The notes under the pieces: generated by a model
Seen by the model: the letters and a program-made list of their open reading frames with translations, nothing else
The model's database searches: none
What the model was told of the DNA's origin: nothing
Assembly: GCF_014196595.1 (NCBI RefSeq)
Contig: NZ_JACIEA010000004.1
Location: 1-64,000, forward strand
Length of the DNA stretch: 64,000 nt
Direction of reading: 5' to 3'
Source: Sphingorhabdus rigui
GTDB taxonomy: Bacteria; Pseudomonadota; Alphaproteobacteria; Sphingomonadales; Sphingomonadaceae
Part shown: one piece after another, positions 52,999-60,979 of the stretch
How positions within the stretch are numbered: the stretch's first letter is position 1
How the letters are laid out: the number at the start of each line of letters is the position of its first letter
Program-made: the position numbers and the translations under genes

Positions 52999-53592
52999 AT
53001 GATGTTCGCGAGAACCGAAAGATTGTTATTGCGGCCCAGCTGGCCCGAAGATGCGGGCGATCTTCATCAGGCCATCGCCGATGAGGGCATTGTCCGCAAT
53101 CTCGCGCGCGCGCCGTGGCCTTACACGGCGGAGGATGCTGTGCGTTCCGCAACGCAAGAGCATGACGCGCAATTCCCTCTCTTTTTGATGATGCTGCGTA
53201 CCAATGGCGCGCCGCGCCTAATCGGCGCGTGTGGCATTGGTAACTTAAATAATGACGCCGAACTGGGCTACTGGATCGGCAGGCCATATTGGGGATTGGG
53301 CTTCGCCACCGAAGCCAGCCGTGCCGTCGTTGAGATAGCCAAAACCATCGGCCACAGGAAATTGGTCGCGAGCCACTTCACGGACAACCCCGCGTCGGGC
53401 AATGTCTTGCGCAAGCTTGGCTTTCAAAGCACCGGCAAGACCGCGGTACGCCACAGCAATGGCCGTGGCATTGCCACAACATGCGCGCTGTACGAACGGT
53501 CGCTCGATGCGACGACCAGTGACGACGCGGATATGCGATGCACGCGCCCACTCGGTATGCGCGAATATATGGATAGCCTGCAGGCGGCGTGA
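52999..53592 (+). CDS. GNAT-family N-acetyltransferase
   Basis: Acetyl-CoA-dependent acetyltransferase of about 198 residues, of the RimJ-like type: ARTERLLLRPSWPEDAGDL at the start, then GACGIGNLNNDAELGYWIG, the acetyl-CoA loop PYWGLGFATEASRAVVE and ASGNVLRKLGFQSTG. GGAGAGAA lies just before the paired ATGs at 52999/53002; the upstream in-frame ATG 52969 is unlikely. The target could be a protein N-terminus or a small molecule; not determinable. Confidence 0.88.
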   Translation: MMFARTERLLLRPSWPEDAGDLHQAIADEGIVRNLARAPWPYTAEDAVRSATQEHDAQFPLFLMMLRTNGAPRLIGACGIGNLNNDAELGYWIGRPYWGLGFATEASRAVVEIAKTIGHRKLVASHFTDNPASGNVLRKLGFQSTGKTAVRHSNGRGIATTCALYERSLDATTSDDADMRCTRPLGMREYMDSLQAA

Positions 53593-53860
53593 GCGGAATT
53601 TAGACTTAGTCTCGATAACCGACAAGGTTCGCCTTCGCGTATCACAGAAGTTCTAACTTCGGCCGTTTTAGTTGTTGTGCTTTGGTTTGGGGAAGCTTGT
53701 GCCCGCATAGCCGGGCTATAATAATAGCTCGCACATAAGTGGATCATCATTCCATATCGCGCGTGCAATTGACCGAATAGAAATGGGTTTTGTATTTGAC
53801 CGATCGCATAACTTCGGCGACATCGTGGCGATGTGTAGATTCACTGAAGAAAGATAGCGT

Positions 53861-54895
53861 GTGACCATAACTCCTGTGATTTTATCGGGTGGCGGTGGAA
53901 CACGGCTGTGGCCAATGTCCACACCGCAAATGCCTAAACAATTTCTGGCATTGACGGGTTCGCGCACAATGTTCCAACTGACCGTCTTGCGCGTGATGGA
54001 CAGGCAGCATTTTGCGGCTCCCCTGATCGTAGCTAATGCCGCGCATGCTGAGATCGTTAGCGAGCAGCTGGCTGAAATCGGCGTTACCGACGCCATCATT
54101 TTACTTGAACCGTGCGCGCGAAACACTGCCCCCGCAATTGCGTTGGCGGCTCTCGCAGGAGATGCACCCGACAACGTCATGCTGGTGATGCCCAGCGACC
54201 ATGTCATTAAGGACGAGGCTGCGTTTCACGCGGCGACGGACGCCCTTTTACCCAAAGTACAAGACGGATGGATGGCGACGTACGGTATCAATCCTACGGG
54301 TCCGGAGACAGGATATGGCTATATCCAAATGGGACCCCAGATTGAAGGTGGCGTCCATGAAGTGAAACGCTTTGTCGAAAAGCCGGACGCCGCCAGCGCC
54401 GCGGCTATGATCGACAGCGGCGACCATGTTTGGAATGGCGGCATATTTCTGTTTCGTGCCGACACCTATTTGGGTGCCATCGCAGAATATGCGCCGGAGA
54501 TGGGTTCGGCCGCGCGCCTCGCGATGTCCAAAGCCGAGCGAAGCGGTAATCAATTACGCCCCGACCATGAAAGCTTTGCCGCCTGTCCGGCGGACAGCAT
54601 CGATTATGCGATTATGGAAAAGGCGCCCAAGGTCGCGGTCGCGCCAGTGGGTATGGGCTGGTCGGACGTCGGTAGCTGGGATGCATTGTATGAAATCGGC
54701 AACAAAGATGCAGACGGAAATGTATCATCGGGTGCCGTCCGCATGGACGCCAGCCGTGGGAACCTCGTCCACGCCAACGGCATTCGCGTTTCGGTGCACG
54801 GCGTCGACGATTTGCTCGTCATCGCAAATGGCAGTGAGATAATGATCCTGCCACGCGGGACGAGCCAGAAAGTTCGGGATTTCGCAAAGGACTGA
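53861..54895 (+). CDS. manC: Mannose-1-phosphate guanylyltransferase
   Basis: Makes GDP-mannose from GTP and mannose-1-phosphate, the starting point for the GDP-fucose pathway in the cassette. Motifs: VILSGGGGTRLWPMSTPQMP with KQFLAL, LEPCARNTAPAIALAA, MPSDHVI, KRFVEKPD and WNGGIFLFRADTYL. At 344 residues it is the short form, without the fused isomerase domain. Start is GTG 53861, since the pyrophosphorylase loop begins five codons later; a weak GAAGAAAG lies upstream. Transcribed alone, with a 268-base gap before it that contains TATAAT at 53717-53722 after a small hairpin. Confidence 0.93.
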   Translation: MTITPVILSGGGGTRLWPMSTPQMPKQFLALTGSRTMFQLTVLRVMDRQHFAAPLIVANAAHAEIVSEQLAEIGVTDAIILLEPCARNTAPAIALAALAGDAPDNVMLVMPSDHVIKDEAAFHAATDALLPKVQDGWMATYGINPTGPETGYGYIQMGPQIEGGVHEVKRFVEKPDAASAAAMIDSGDHVWNGGIFLFRADTYLGAIAEYAPEMGSAARLAMSKAERSGNQLRPDHESFAACPADSIDYAIMEKAPKVAVAPVGMGWSDVGSWDALYEIGNKDADGNVSSGAVRMDASRGNLVHANGIRVSVHGVDDLLVIANGSEIMILPRGTSQKVRDFAKD

Positions 54896-55181
54896 CGGCA
54901 TTAGCCTGCTCTGCTTCGCACAGTCGTCGTGCCTTAATGGCTGCCTGGAACCCTGCGCGCTCGGCGCTGATGGTTGCGAGGTGTGCGGAGGGTTGTGCGC
55001 GGAGGCGAAATATATGGGACGCCTAAAATTATAGTTCATGCAGGAAGTTAACGCGCTGGAAGGCATCGCCCGCCCGTTGCCCGAAAATGCACCCGCGATG
55101 GCGCCGCCAACGCATTCAATGCTATTGGACAAGCATCACAATTGGCCTAACGTCCTTAATCAAACTGACACACAGGCATCT

Positions 55182-55814
55182 ATGACCACGCACGCTTCAA
55201 AAATTGTACAACTGAATGATCCCGGCATGCCGCGCCGGTTAAGCCCCGAGGCCAGCCGCTCGGCGGCGCTTGAGGCCGCGCGCGACCTGTTGCTTGAATC
55301 TGGTCCGCAGGCCGTTACGCTTAAGGCAGTCGCGGGACGCATTGGCCGCACGCACGCCAATTTGCTGCATCATTTCGGCTCAGCCTCTGGGCTGCAGCGC
55401 GAACTTGCTGCCTATATGGGTGACAAAATCTGCAGCAAAATCGGCGCAGCGGTGGTGCAAATGCGTGGCGGAGCGGTGACACCGCACGAGCTGGCTGACT
55501 TGATTTTTGACCAGTTCGATCGCGAGGGTGCGGGCGCGCTTGCGTCGTGGATGCTGCTGTCGGGCAATGAAGATGCGCTCGACCCGATTATCGAGGCGAT
55601 CCATAGACTGGTCGATGAAATCGGCGAGGATGGACAGGACGACACCTCGCTGCATGAACTCACGCTTGAGATGGTGCTGATGGCGTTGGGCGACGCATTG
55701 TTGGGCGGGCCAATGTCGGCCTCGCTTGGCCTACCGCGCGAGACGGGGCGGCAAATTGCCGGCCGCAAATTGGCGGCTTCTTTCGACGAGTGGCAGTCCC
55801 AGATTAAAAGCTAA
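55182..55814 (+). CDS. TetR-family regulator
   Basis: A DNA-binding regulator of about 210 residues. The N-terminal helix-turn-helix is seen in ALEAARDLLLESGPQAVTLK, then VAGRIGRTHANLLHHFGSASGL; the C-terminal ligand domain is variable. I favour ATG 55182; ATG 55038 would add 48 residues unlike the family. Its 3' end faces the UDP-glucuronate epimerase gene, 7 bases apart. No palindromic operator was identified in the 286-base gap before it. Target unknown. Confidence 0.82.
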   Translation: MTTHASKIVQLNDPGMPRRLSPEASRSAALEAARDLLLESGPQAVTLKAVAGRIGRTHANLLHHFGSASGLQRELAAYMGDKICSKIGAAVVQMRGGAVTPHELADLIFDQFDREGAGALASWMLLSGNEDALDPIIEAIHRLVDEIGEDGQDDTSLHELTLEMVLMALGDALLGGPMSASLGLPRETGRQIAGRKLAASFDEWQSQIKS

Positions 55815-55821
55815 TCCGCCG

Positions 55822-56805
55822 CTACGGCGCGACGCGGTAATATTCGCGGTACCACGCGGCAAATTTTTCCAGACCCTCGGCCAGCATCACCTTGGGCTTA
55901 TAGCCCGTCAATGCGTGCAGCTTTGACACGTCGGCATAGGTCGCCGTGACATCGCCCGGCTGCATGGGGCGCATCACTTTAACGGCCTCATGCCCAATGG
56001 CTTTCTCAAGTGTTTCGATCATTTCCATCAGGCCAACCGGATGGCTGTCGCCAATGTTGAGCACGCGGTGTTCGCCGCGCGCAGGCGGATTATCGAGCGC
56101 GCCAATGATCCCGTCGACAATGTCATCAATATAGGTGAAATCGCGTGCCATCTTCCCGTCGCCATAGACTTCAATAGCCTCACCTTTGAGGATTTTCTGC
56201 GTGAAGCTGAAATAGGCCATGTCGGGGCGCCCCCACGGGCCGTAGACCGTAAAGAACCGCAGGCCCGTTTGCGGGAAGCCGTATAATTTGGCGTAGGACT
56301 GGCTCATCAACTCACACGCGCGTTTGGTCGCGGCATATAGTGACACGGGATCGTTGGCGGGCTCATCTTCCTTGAAGCCCTCTCCGCCCATCGGCTTGTC
56401 GCCGTAGACTGAACTTGAAGAGGCATAGACCAGATGCTCGAAACCCTCCGCATGGCGGCACGCTTCCATTACCGAGAGGTGGCCCGCAAGATTTGAACGT
56501 TCATAGGCGAAGGGGTTTTCAATACTGTACCGCACGCCCGCCTGCGCCGCCAAATGGACCACGCGCACGATATTGTTGTCGCGCACAAGCGCGGCCATTT
56601 GTGCGGCGTCGGCAATGTCGATACGTTCAAATGCGAAGCTGTTGATGCCGGCAAAGGTCGCGAGGCGCGCCTCTTTCAGTGCGGGGTCGTAATAGTCATT
56701 GACGATGTCGACGCCAATGACATGCTCACCACGCGCCAGCAATCGATGCGCCACGGCGTGGCCAATGAAACCGGCTGCGCCTGTTACGAGTATCGGTGCC
56801 GGCAT
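55822..56805 (-). CDS. UDP-glucuronate 4-epimerase-like
   Basis: Short-chain dehydrogenase of 327 residues, of the type converting UDP-glucuronate to UDP-galacturonate. Motifs: ILVTGAAGFIGHAVAHRLL, GVDIVNDYYDPALKEARL (typical of this enzyme group), HLAAQAGVRYSIENPFAY, catalytic ASSSSVYGDKP, Tyr-x-x-x-Lys in LYAATKRA, and RFFTVYGPWGRPDMAYF. Substrate would come from Ugd. It is encoded outside the EPS locus, so it may also serve lipopolysaccharide or glycolipid synthesis. Confidence 0.9.
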   Translation of the reverse strand: MPAPILVTGAAGFIGHAVAHRLLARGEHVIGVDIVNDYYDPALKEARLATFAGINSFAFERIDIADAAQMAALVRDNNIVRVVHLAAQAGVRYSIENPFAYERSNLAGHLSVMEACRHAEGFEHLVYASSSSVYGDKPMGGEGFKEDEPANDPVSLYAATKRACELMSQSYAKLYGFPQTGLRFFTVYGPWGRPDMAYFSFTQKILKGEAIEVYGDGKMARDFTYIDDIVDGIIGALDNPPARGEHRVLNIGDSHPVGLMEMIETLEKAIGHEAVKVMRPMQPGDVTATYADVSKLHALTGYKPKVMLAEGLEKFAAWYREYYRVAP

Positions 56806-56977
56806 TTCACAAAACGTCCTTATGCATCAAAGCAAATGAGCGGGCGTGGAAAGCACCTGGCTTGTCGCCCCATGCCGAACGCCTTAACACCGAACGGTGC
56901 TGACGCAACATTGGTGATGTCAATGTGGTCGCTTAGAAAAAATTACCTTGAAGAATGGTTCTTGTCGGCAACGCAAG

Positions 56978-57277
56978 TCAGGCGGCGCGGCGCTGATCCG
57001 TTGCCTGCAGCCATGCACGCGCCTGGCGCTGTGCCTCTGCGATTTCGCGCGCGGTCATCTCGTCGGAGATATCAGCACGGCACATTGTTGCCTCTTCGCT
57101 GCCATTCAGGGCCGCGAGATTGAACCATTTGTGCGCCTCAATCAGGTCGACTTCGACACCGCCGCTTCCGCTAGAATAGGCCATGCCCAAGTCAAGTAAT
57201 GCGTCCGCGTCGCCGCGTGCAGCATCGGCCAAGCGGCTTCCCATCAGGAAATTCGCGCTTTTGAAACTGTTCGCCAT
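56978..57277 (-). CDS. Sel1-like repeat protein, small
   Basis: A 99-residue protein with one clear Sel1-type repeat: ADALLDLGMAYSSGSGGVEVD then LIEAHKWFNLAALNGSEEA. A helical tail with AEAQRQARAWLQA follows. There is no signal peptide, so it is presumably cytoplasmic and acts by protein binding. No gene-specific function is evident. Upstream, 111 bases separate it from panC on the same strand. Confidence 0.82.
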   Translation of the reverse strand: MANSFKSANFLMGSRLADAARGDADALLDLGMAYSSGSGGVEVDLIEAHKWFNLAALNGSEEATMCRADISDEMTAREIAEAQRQARAWLQATDQRRAA

Positions 57278-57388
57278 GATTACTGCCCCCAGTTCTATTG
57301 TGTGGGGCCAATCTCACCGAACATGGATAACAAATGGTTAACGCAAAACGTGAAAACTGCATTCGGACTGGCGGATAAAGCGTGCGCG

Positions 57389-58228
57389 CTACATCGCCAG
57401 ATTATCAATAAGGCGGGTCTTGCCGATCTTTGCGGCCGCGAGCAGCCTCGCGTCGCGGCCGTCAAAGGCGTGCAGTTCCTCAAGCGTCACCGCGTCGGCG
57501 AGCGCGAAATAGTCCACCGCATCAAAGCCACCCGCCAATATTTTTGCGGTCGCGGCGGCAAGCGTGTCGGCGACAGCTTTGCCGCCGCGAATATCGCGCG
57601 CGACGTCTTCCAATGCCCTTGGCAAGGCCAATGCCGCCGCCCTTTGTTCGGGCGTCAGATATGCGTTGCGCGACGATAGTGCGAGGCCGTCTGCGTCACG
57701 CACGATCGGGACGCCCAATATCTCCAGATTGAAATCGAGATCGCGCGCCATTTGGCGGATGACCGCGAGTTGCTGAAAATCCTTCTCGCCAAACAGTGCG
57801 ACATCGGGCTGAACCTGATTGAACAATTTCGCGACAACGAGCGCGACACCGTCAAAATGCCCCGGGCGGGCGCCGCCGCAATATCCGCGGCTTGGGCCAT
57901 CGACATGCAATTTGGTCGCAAAACCCTGCGGATAGACTGTCGCGGCGGTGGGTGCCCATAAGATGTCGACACCTGCGGCACGCAAAAGTTCTGTATCACG
58001 TTCAAAGGTGCGTGGATAGGCGTCGAGATCTTCATTCGGGCCGAATTGGGTCGGGTTTACAAATATAGACACCACCACCGCGTCGGCATGGCGCCGTGCA
58101 TTATCGACCAATGCCATATGCCCGTCATGTAATGCCCCCATGGTCGGGACGAGCGCAATGCGTGCGCCCTCTTCTCGCAAGAGGGACACATTGTGCCGTA
58201 ATGAAGCAAGTTGATTGATGGTTTGCAC
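57389..58228 (-). CDS. panC: Pantothenate synthetase
   Basis: Joins pantoate and beta-alanine with ATP in vitamin B5 synthesis. Conserved: [20 protein letters not shown] (HxGH motif), [55 protein letters not shown] and the KMSKS-like [14 protein letters not shown]. Full length at 279 residues. Divergent from mipZ with a 112-base spacer that contains the small hairpin CCCGC-CTAT-GCGGG near 58262. Confidence 0.95.
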   Translation of the reverse strand: MQTINQLASLRHNVSLLREEGARIALVPTMGALHDGHMALVDNARRHADAVVVSIFVNPTQFGPNEDLDAYPRTFERDTELLRAAGVDILWAPTAATVYPQGFATKLHVDGPSRGYCGGARPGHFDGVALVVAKLFNQVQPDVALFGEKDFQQLAVIRQMARDLDFNLEILGVPIVRDADGLALSSRNAYLTPEQRAAALALPRALEDVARDIRGGKAVADTLAAATAKILAGGFDAVDYFALADAVTLEELHAFDGRDARLLAAAKIGKTRLIDNLAM

Positions 58229-58340
58229 GTGTCGGCGGCCTTGTTTAATGGCTTTAAGTGAACCCGCCTATGCGGGACGGCGTGGCGACATTTCAAGGCA
58301 AATGTCGGGCGCAAGATATTTAGGACAAATCTGGGGGAAT

Positions 58341-59123
58341 ATGGCCAAGGCACATCACATTGTTTTCGCTAATGAAAAGGGCGGAACGGGTAAGTCGACG
58401 ACGGCGGTGCATGTCGCCATTGCCCTGGCAGCGCGCGGCGCGCGGGTGGCATGTATTGACCTTGATTCACGCCAGCGGACATTGTTTCGTTACCTCGAAA
58501 ACCGGCGCGACACGATTGCGCGGCGTCGCATCAGCCTGCCCATGCCCGTGTTTGAAGTGTTTGAGCATGATTCGCAGGCGACACTTGACCGGCAAGTCGA
58601 ACGACTGGGTGCCGAAAATGATTTCCTGATCTTTGACACGCCCGGCCGCGATGACAAATATGCCCGCCTCGTCGCCACACGCGCAAATACGCTCGTGACC
58701 CCGATCAACGACAGCTTTGTAGACTTTGACCTCATCGGCCAAGTCGATGCCGAAAACTTCAAAGTGCGCAAATTGAGCTTCTATGCCGAGCTCATCTGGG
58801 AGGCGCGCAAGGAGCGGGCCAAGACCGACGGTGTCACGATCGACTGGATCGTCGTGCGCAACCGGCTGCACAATATGGAGGCGCGCAACCAGCAGCGCAT
58901 GACCAATGCCATTGCCGAATTGTCGAAGCGTGTGGGTTTCCGGTCCGTGCCGGGCTTGAACGAACGCGTCATTTATCGTGAGCTTTTCCCGTCGGGACTG
59001 ACGCTGATCGACAAGGGCCATTTGGGGCAGTTGGCGACTGCGCATATTGCGGCACGTCAGGAATTGCGCGAACTTGTGACAGGCCTCGCGCTTCCCGATC
59101 TGCAGGGTGCCACGCTCGTTTAA
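58341..59123 (+). CDS. mipZ: MipZ-like ParA-family ATPase (division-site positioning)
   Basis: ParA/MinD-type ATPase that in Caulobacter forms a gradient with ParB and keeps FtsZ at mid-cell; this one is likely orthologous. Deviant Walker A in ANEKGGTGKSTTAVHVA, switch I IDLDSRQRTLFRYLENR, and Walker B-like FLIFDTPGRDD; FVDFDLIGQVD and LNERVIYRELFPSGLTL are typical of MipZ. ATG 58341 is preceded by GGGGG; the ATG at 58215 would add 42 unrelated residues. 260 residues, normal. Its stop overlaps the next start (TAATG). Confidence 0.92.
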   Translation: MAKAHHIVFANEKGGTGKSTTAVHVAIALAARGARVACIDLDSRQRTLFRYLENRRDTIARRRISLPMPVFEVFEHDSQATLDRQVERLGAENDFLIFDTPGRDDKYARLVATRANTLVTPINDSFVDFDLIGQVDAENFKVRKLSFYAELIWEARKERAKTDGVTIDWIVVRNRLHNMEARNQQRMTNAIAELSKRVGFRSVPGLNERVIYRELFPSGLTLIDKGHLGQLATAHIAARQELRELVTGLALPDLQGATLV

Positions 59124-59536
59124 TGGCCTTTCTTGGGCTCCTGATTATCGCCGCGCTGGCGTGGGCGGTGTGGACGAAAAAGCTGCAGTCGCAGCAGCTT
59201 CCGCCGATATTGCTGGGGATTGGCGGTGCCTTTTTGGCCGCACGCGGCAGCCTACTGCCTGGGCTCGGCGCCATCGCGATTGCTGCGGCGTGGTATCGCG
59301 GGATGACGTGGCGGCGGCTGGGCAAAGGCGGGAAAGACAATGACGCGGCAGCGCTTGATGCGGCCCGTGTTCTGCTTGGTGTTTCCCGTTTTGATCCTGC
59401 CGAACGCATTCGCGAGCGGCATCGCGCCTTGATTGCGCAAAACCATCCGGACGCAGGCGGCAGCGATGCACAGGCCGCCGCGTTGAACAAAGCCCGCGAT
59501 CTTTTGTTAGATGACTTGAACAAGAAAAGACTGTAA
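59123..59536 (+). CDS. Membrane-anchored J-domain protein
   Basis: A 137-residue protein with two hydrophobic segments at the N-terminus (LGLLIIAALAWAVWT and a second around 30-55) and a short J-domain at the C-terminus, containing the HPD motif in ALIAQNHPDAGGSDAQ. Such proteins recruit DnaK to membranes. The start overlaps the mipZ stop by one base, so translation is coupled. The function beyond Hsp70 binding is unknown. Confidence 0.85.
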   Translation: MAFLGLLIIAALAWAVWTKKLQSQQLPPILLGIGGAFLAARGSLLPGLGAIAIAAAWYRGMTWRRLGKGGKDNDAAALDAARVLLGVSRFDPAERIRERHRALIAQNHPDAGGSDAQAAALNKARDLLLDDLNKKRL

Positions 59537-59586
59537 ATAATAAACTATACTGTAATTATAAGATTATCTCCCAAAATAGGCACTCC

Positions 59587-60972
59587 ATGACACATAATTT
59601 CCACCCGACCTCGCTGCGTGAATATGACATTCGCGGGATTATTGGTGAAACGCTTGGCGCGGATGATGCCTATGCCATTGGTCGTGGCTTCGGCACCTGC
59701 CTGGTCCGCGCCGGCGGTAAAAAGGCCGCGGTGGGTTATGACGGCCGCGTCAGCTCGCCTATGCTTGAAGAAGCGCTGGTCAAGGGATTGAACGACAGCG
59801 GTGTGGACGTTGTGCGTATCGGCATGGGGCCAACGCCCATGCTATATTATGCCGAAGCCGTTCTGGACGACGTAGACGGCGGCATTGAAATAACCGGCAG
59901 CCATAATCCAGCCAATTATAATGGCTTCAAAATGGTCCTCATGGGGAAACCGTTTTTCGGTGCGGATATCCAAAAGCTGGGCAGCATGGCGGCGGCAGGG
60001 GATTGGACCGACGGTGAGGGTACTTCCGAGCATCTGGATATCCTTGACCAATATGTCGCCCGCGTTGCCGAGGCGGCGCCGCAAAAGGCATTTCGCATCG
60101 GTTGGGACGCAGGCAACGGGGCGGCGGGACCGGCAATCGAAAAGCTGGTCAAGATGTTACCCGGTGAGCACCATCTTTTGTTTGTGGATGTGGATGGCCA
60201 GTTTCCCAATCATCATCCCGACCCCACCGACCCTGTAAATCTGGTCGATTTGCAAAAGCTTGTCGCGGAAAAGCGGCTCGATTTCGGAGTGGCTTTTGAC
60301 GGCGATGGCGACCGCATTGGTGCGATTGACGGCGAGGGGCGCGTTATCTGGGGCGACCAATTGCTTCAGATCTACGCCGAAGACGTGCTGGGCGATGTCC
60401 CGGGCGCTACGATTATCGCCGATGTGAAGGCATCACAGGCACTATTTGACCGCGTGGAGCAACTTGGCGGGCAGCCGCTGATGTGGAAAACCGGCCACAG
60501 CCTGATTAAGTCCAAAATGAAGGAAACCGGATCGCCTTTGGCGGGTGAGATGTCTGGTCACATCTTCTTCAAGCATGAATATTATGGCTTTGATGACGCG
60601 ATTTACGCGGCGGTGCGTTTAATGGCGGCGTCGGCCAAGCTCGGCAAAAGCGTCACTGAACTGCGCGGCGATATGCCCGTGATGATCAACACCCCCGAAA
60701 TGCGTTTTCAAGTCGATGAGACCCGCAAGTTCGCGGTGATCGACGAAGTTCTCGCGCGGCTTTCGGCAGACGGCGCCGACGTTAACAACACCGACGGCGC
60801 GCGCGTGAACACGCCCGATGGCTGGTGGTTGCTGCGTGCATCAAACACGCAGGACGTGTTGGTCGCGCGCGCCGAAGCATCAAGCGAGAAAGGCCTCGAA
60901 CGGCTGATGGCGCAGATTGATGCGCAATTGGCGGCATCGGGACTGGAACGCGGGGAAACTGTCGGGCATTAA
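59587..60972 (+). CDS. pgmG: Phosphomannomutase/phosphoglucomutase
   Basis: Interconverts sugar 6- and 1-phosphates and supplies both mannose-1-phosphate (for ManC) and glucose-1-phosphate (for GalU). Motifs: TSLREYDIRGIIGETL, the phosphoserine loop EITGSHNPANYNGFK, the metal site FDGDGDRIGAID, GEMSGHIFFKHEYYG and a phosphate-binding RASNTQDVLVARAEA. 461 residues, full length. The symbol follows the bifunctional sphingomonad enzyme; algC/manB are equivalent names elsewhere. A 50-base AT-rich gap precedes it. Confidence 0.92.
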   Translation: MTHNFHPTSLREYDIRGIIGETLGADDAYAIGRGFGTCLVRAGGKKAAVGYDGRVSSPMLEEALVKGLNDSGVDVVRIGMGPTPMLYYAEAVLDDVDGGIEITGSHNPANYNGFKMVLMGKPFFGADIQKLGSMAAAGDWTDGEGTSEHLDILDQYVARVAEAAPQKAFRIGWDAGNGAAGPAIEKLVKMLPGEHHLLFVDVDGQFPNHHPDPTDPVNLVDLQKLVAEKRLDFGVAFDGDGDRIGAIDGEGRVIWGDQLLQIYAEDVLGDVPGATIIADVKASQALFDRVEQLGGQPLMWKTGHSLIKSKMKETGSPLAGEMSGHIFFKHEYYGFDDAIYAAVRLMAASAKLGKSVTELRGDMPVMINTPEMRFQVDETRKFAVIDEVLARLSADGADVNNTDGARVNTPDGWWLLRASNTQDVLVARAEASSEKGLERLMAQIDAQLAASGLERGETVGH

Positions 60973-60979
60973 GCCCCTT

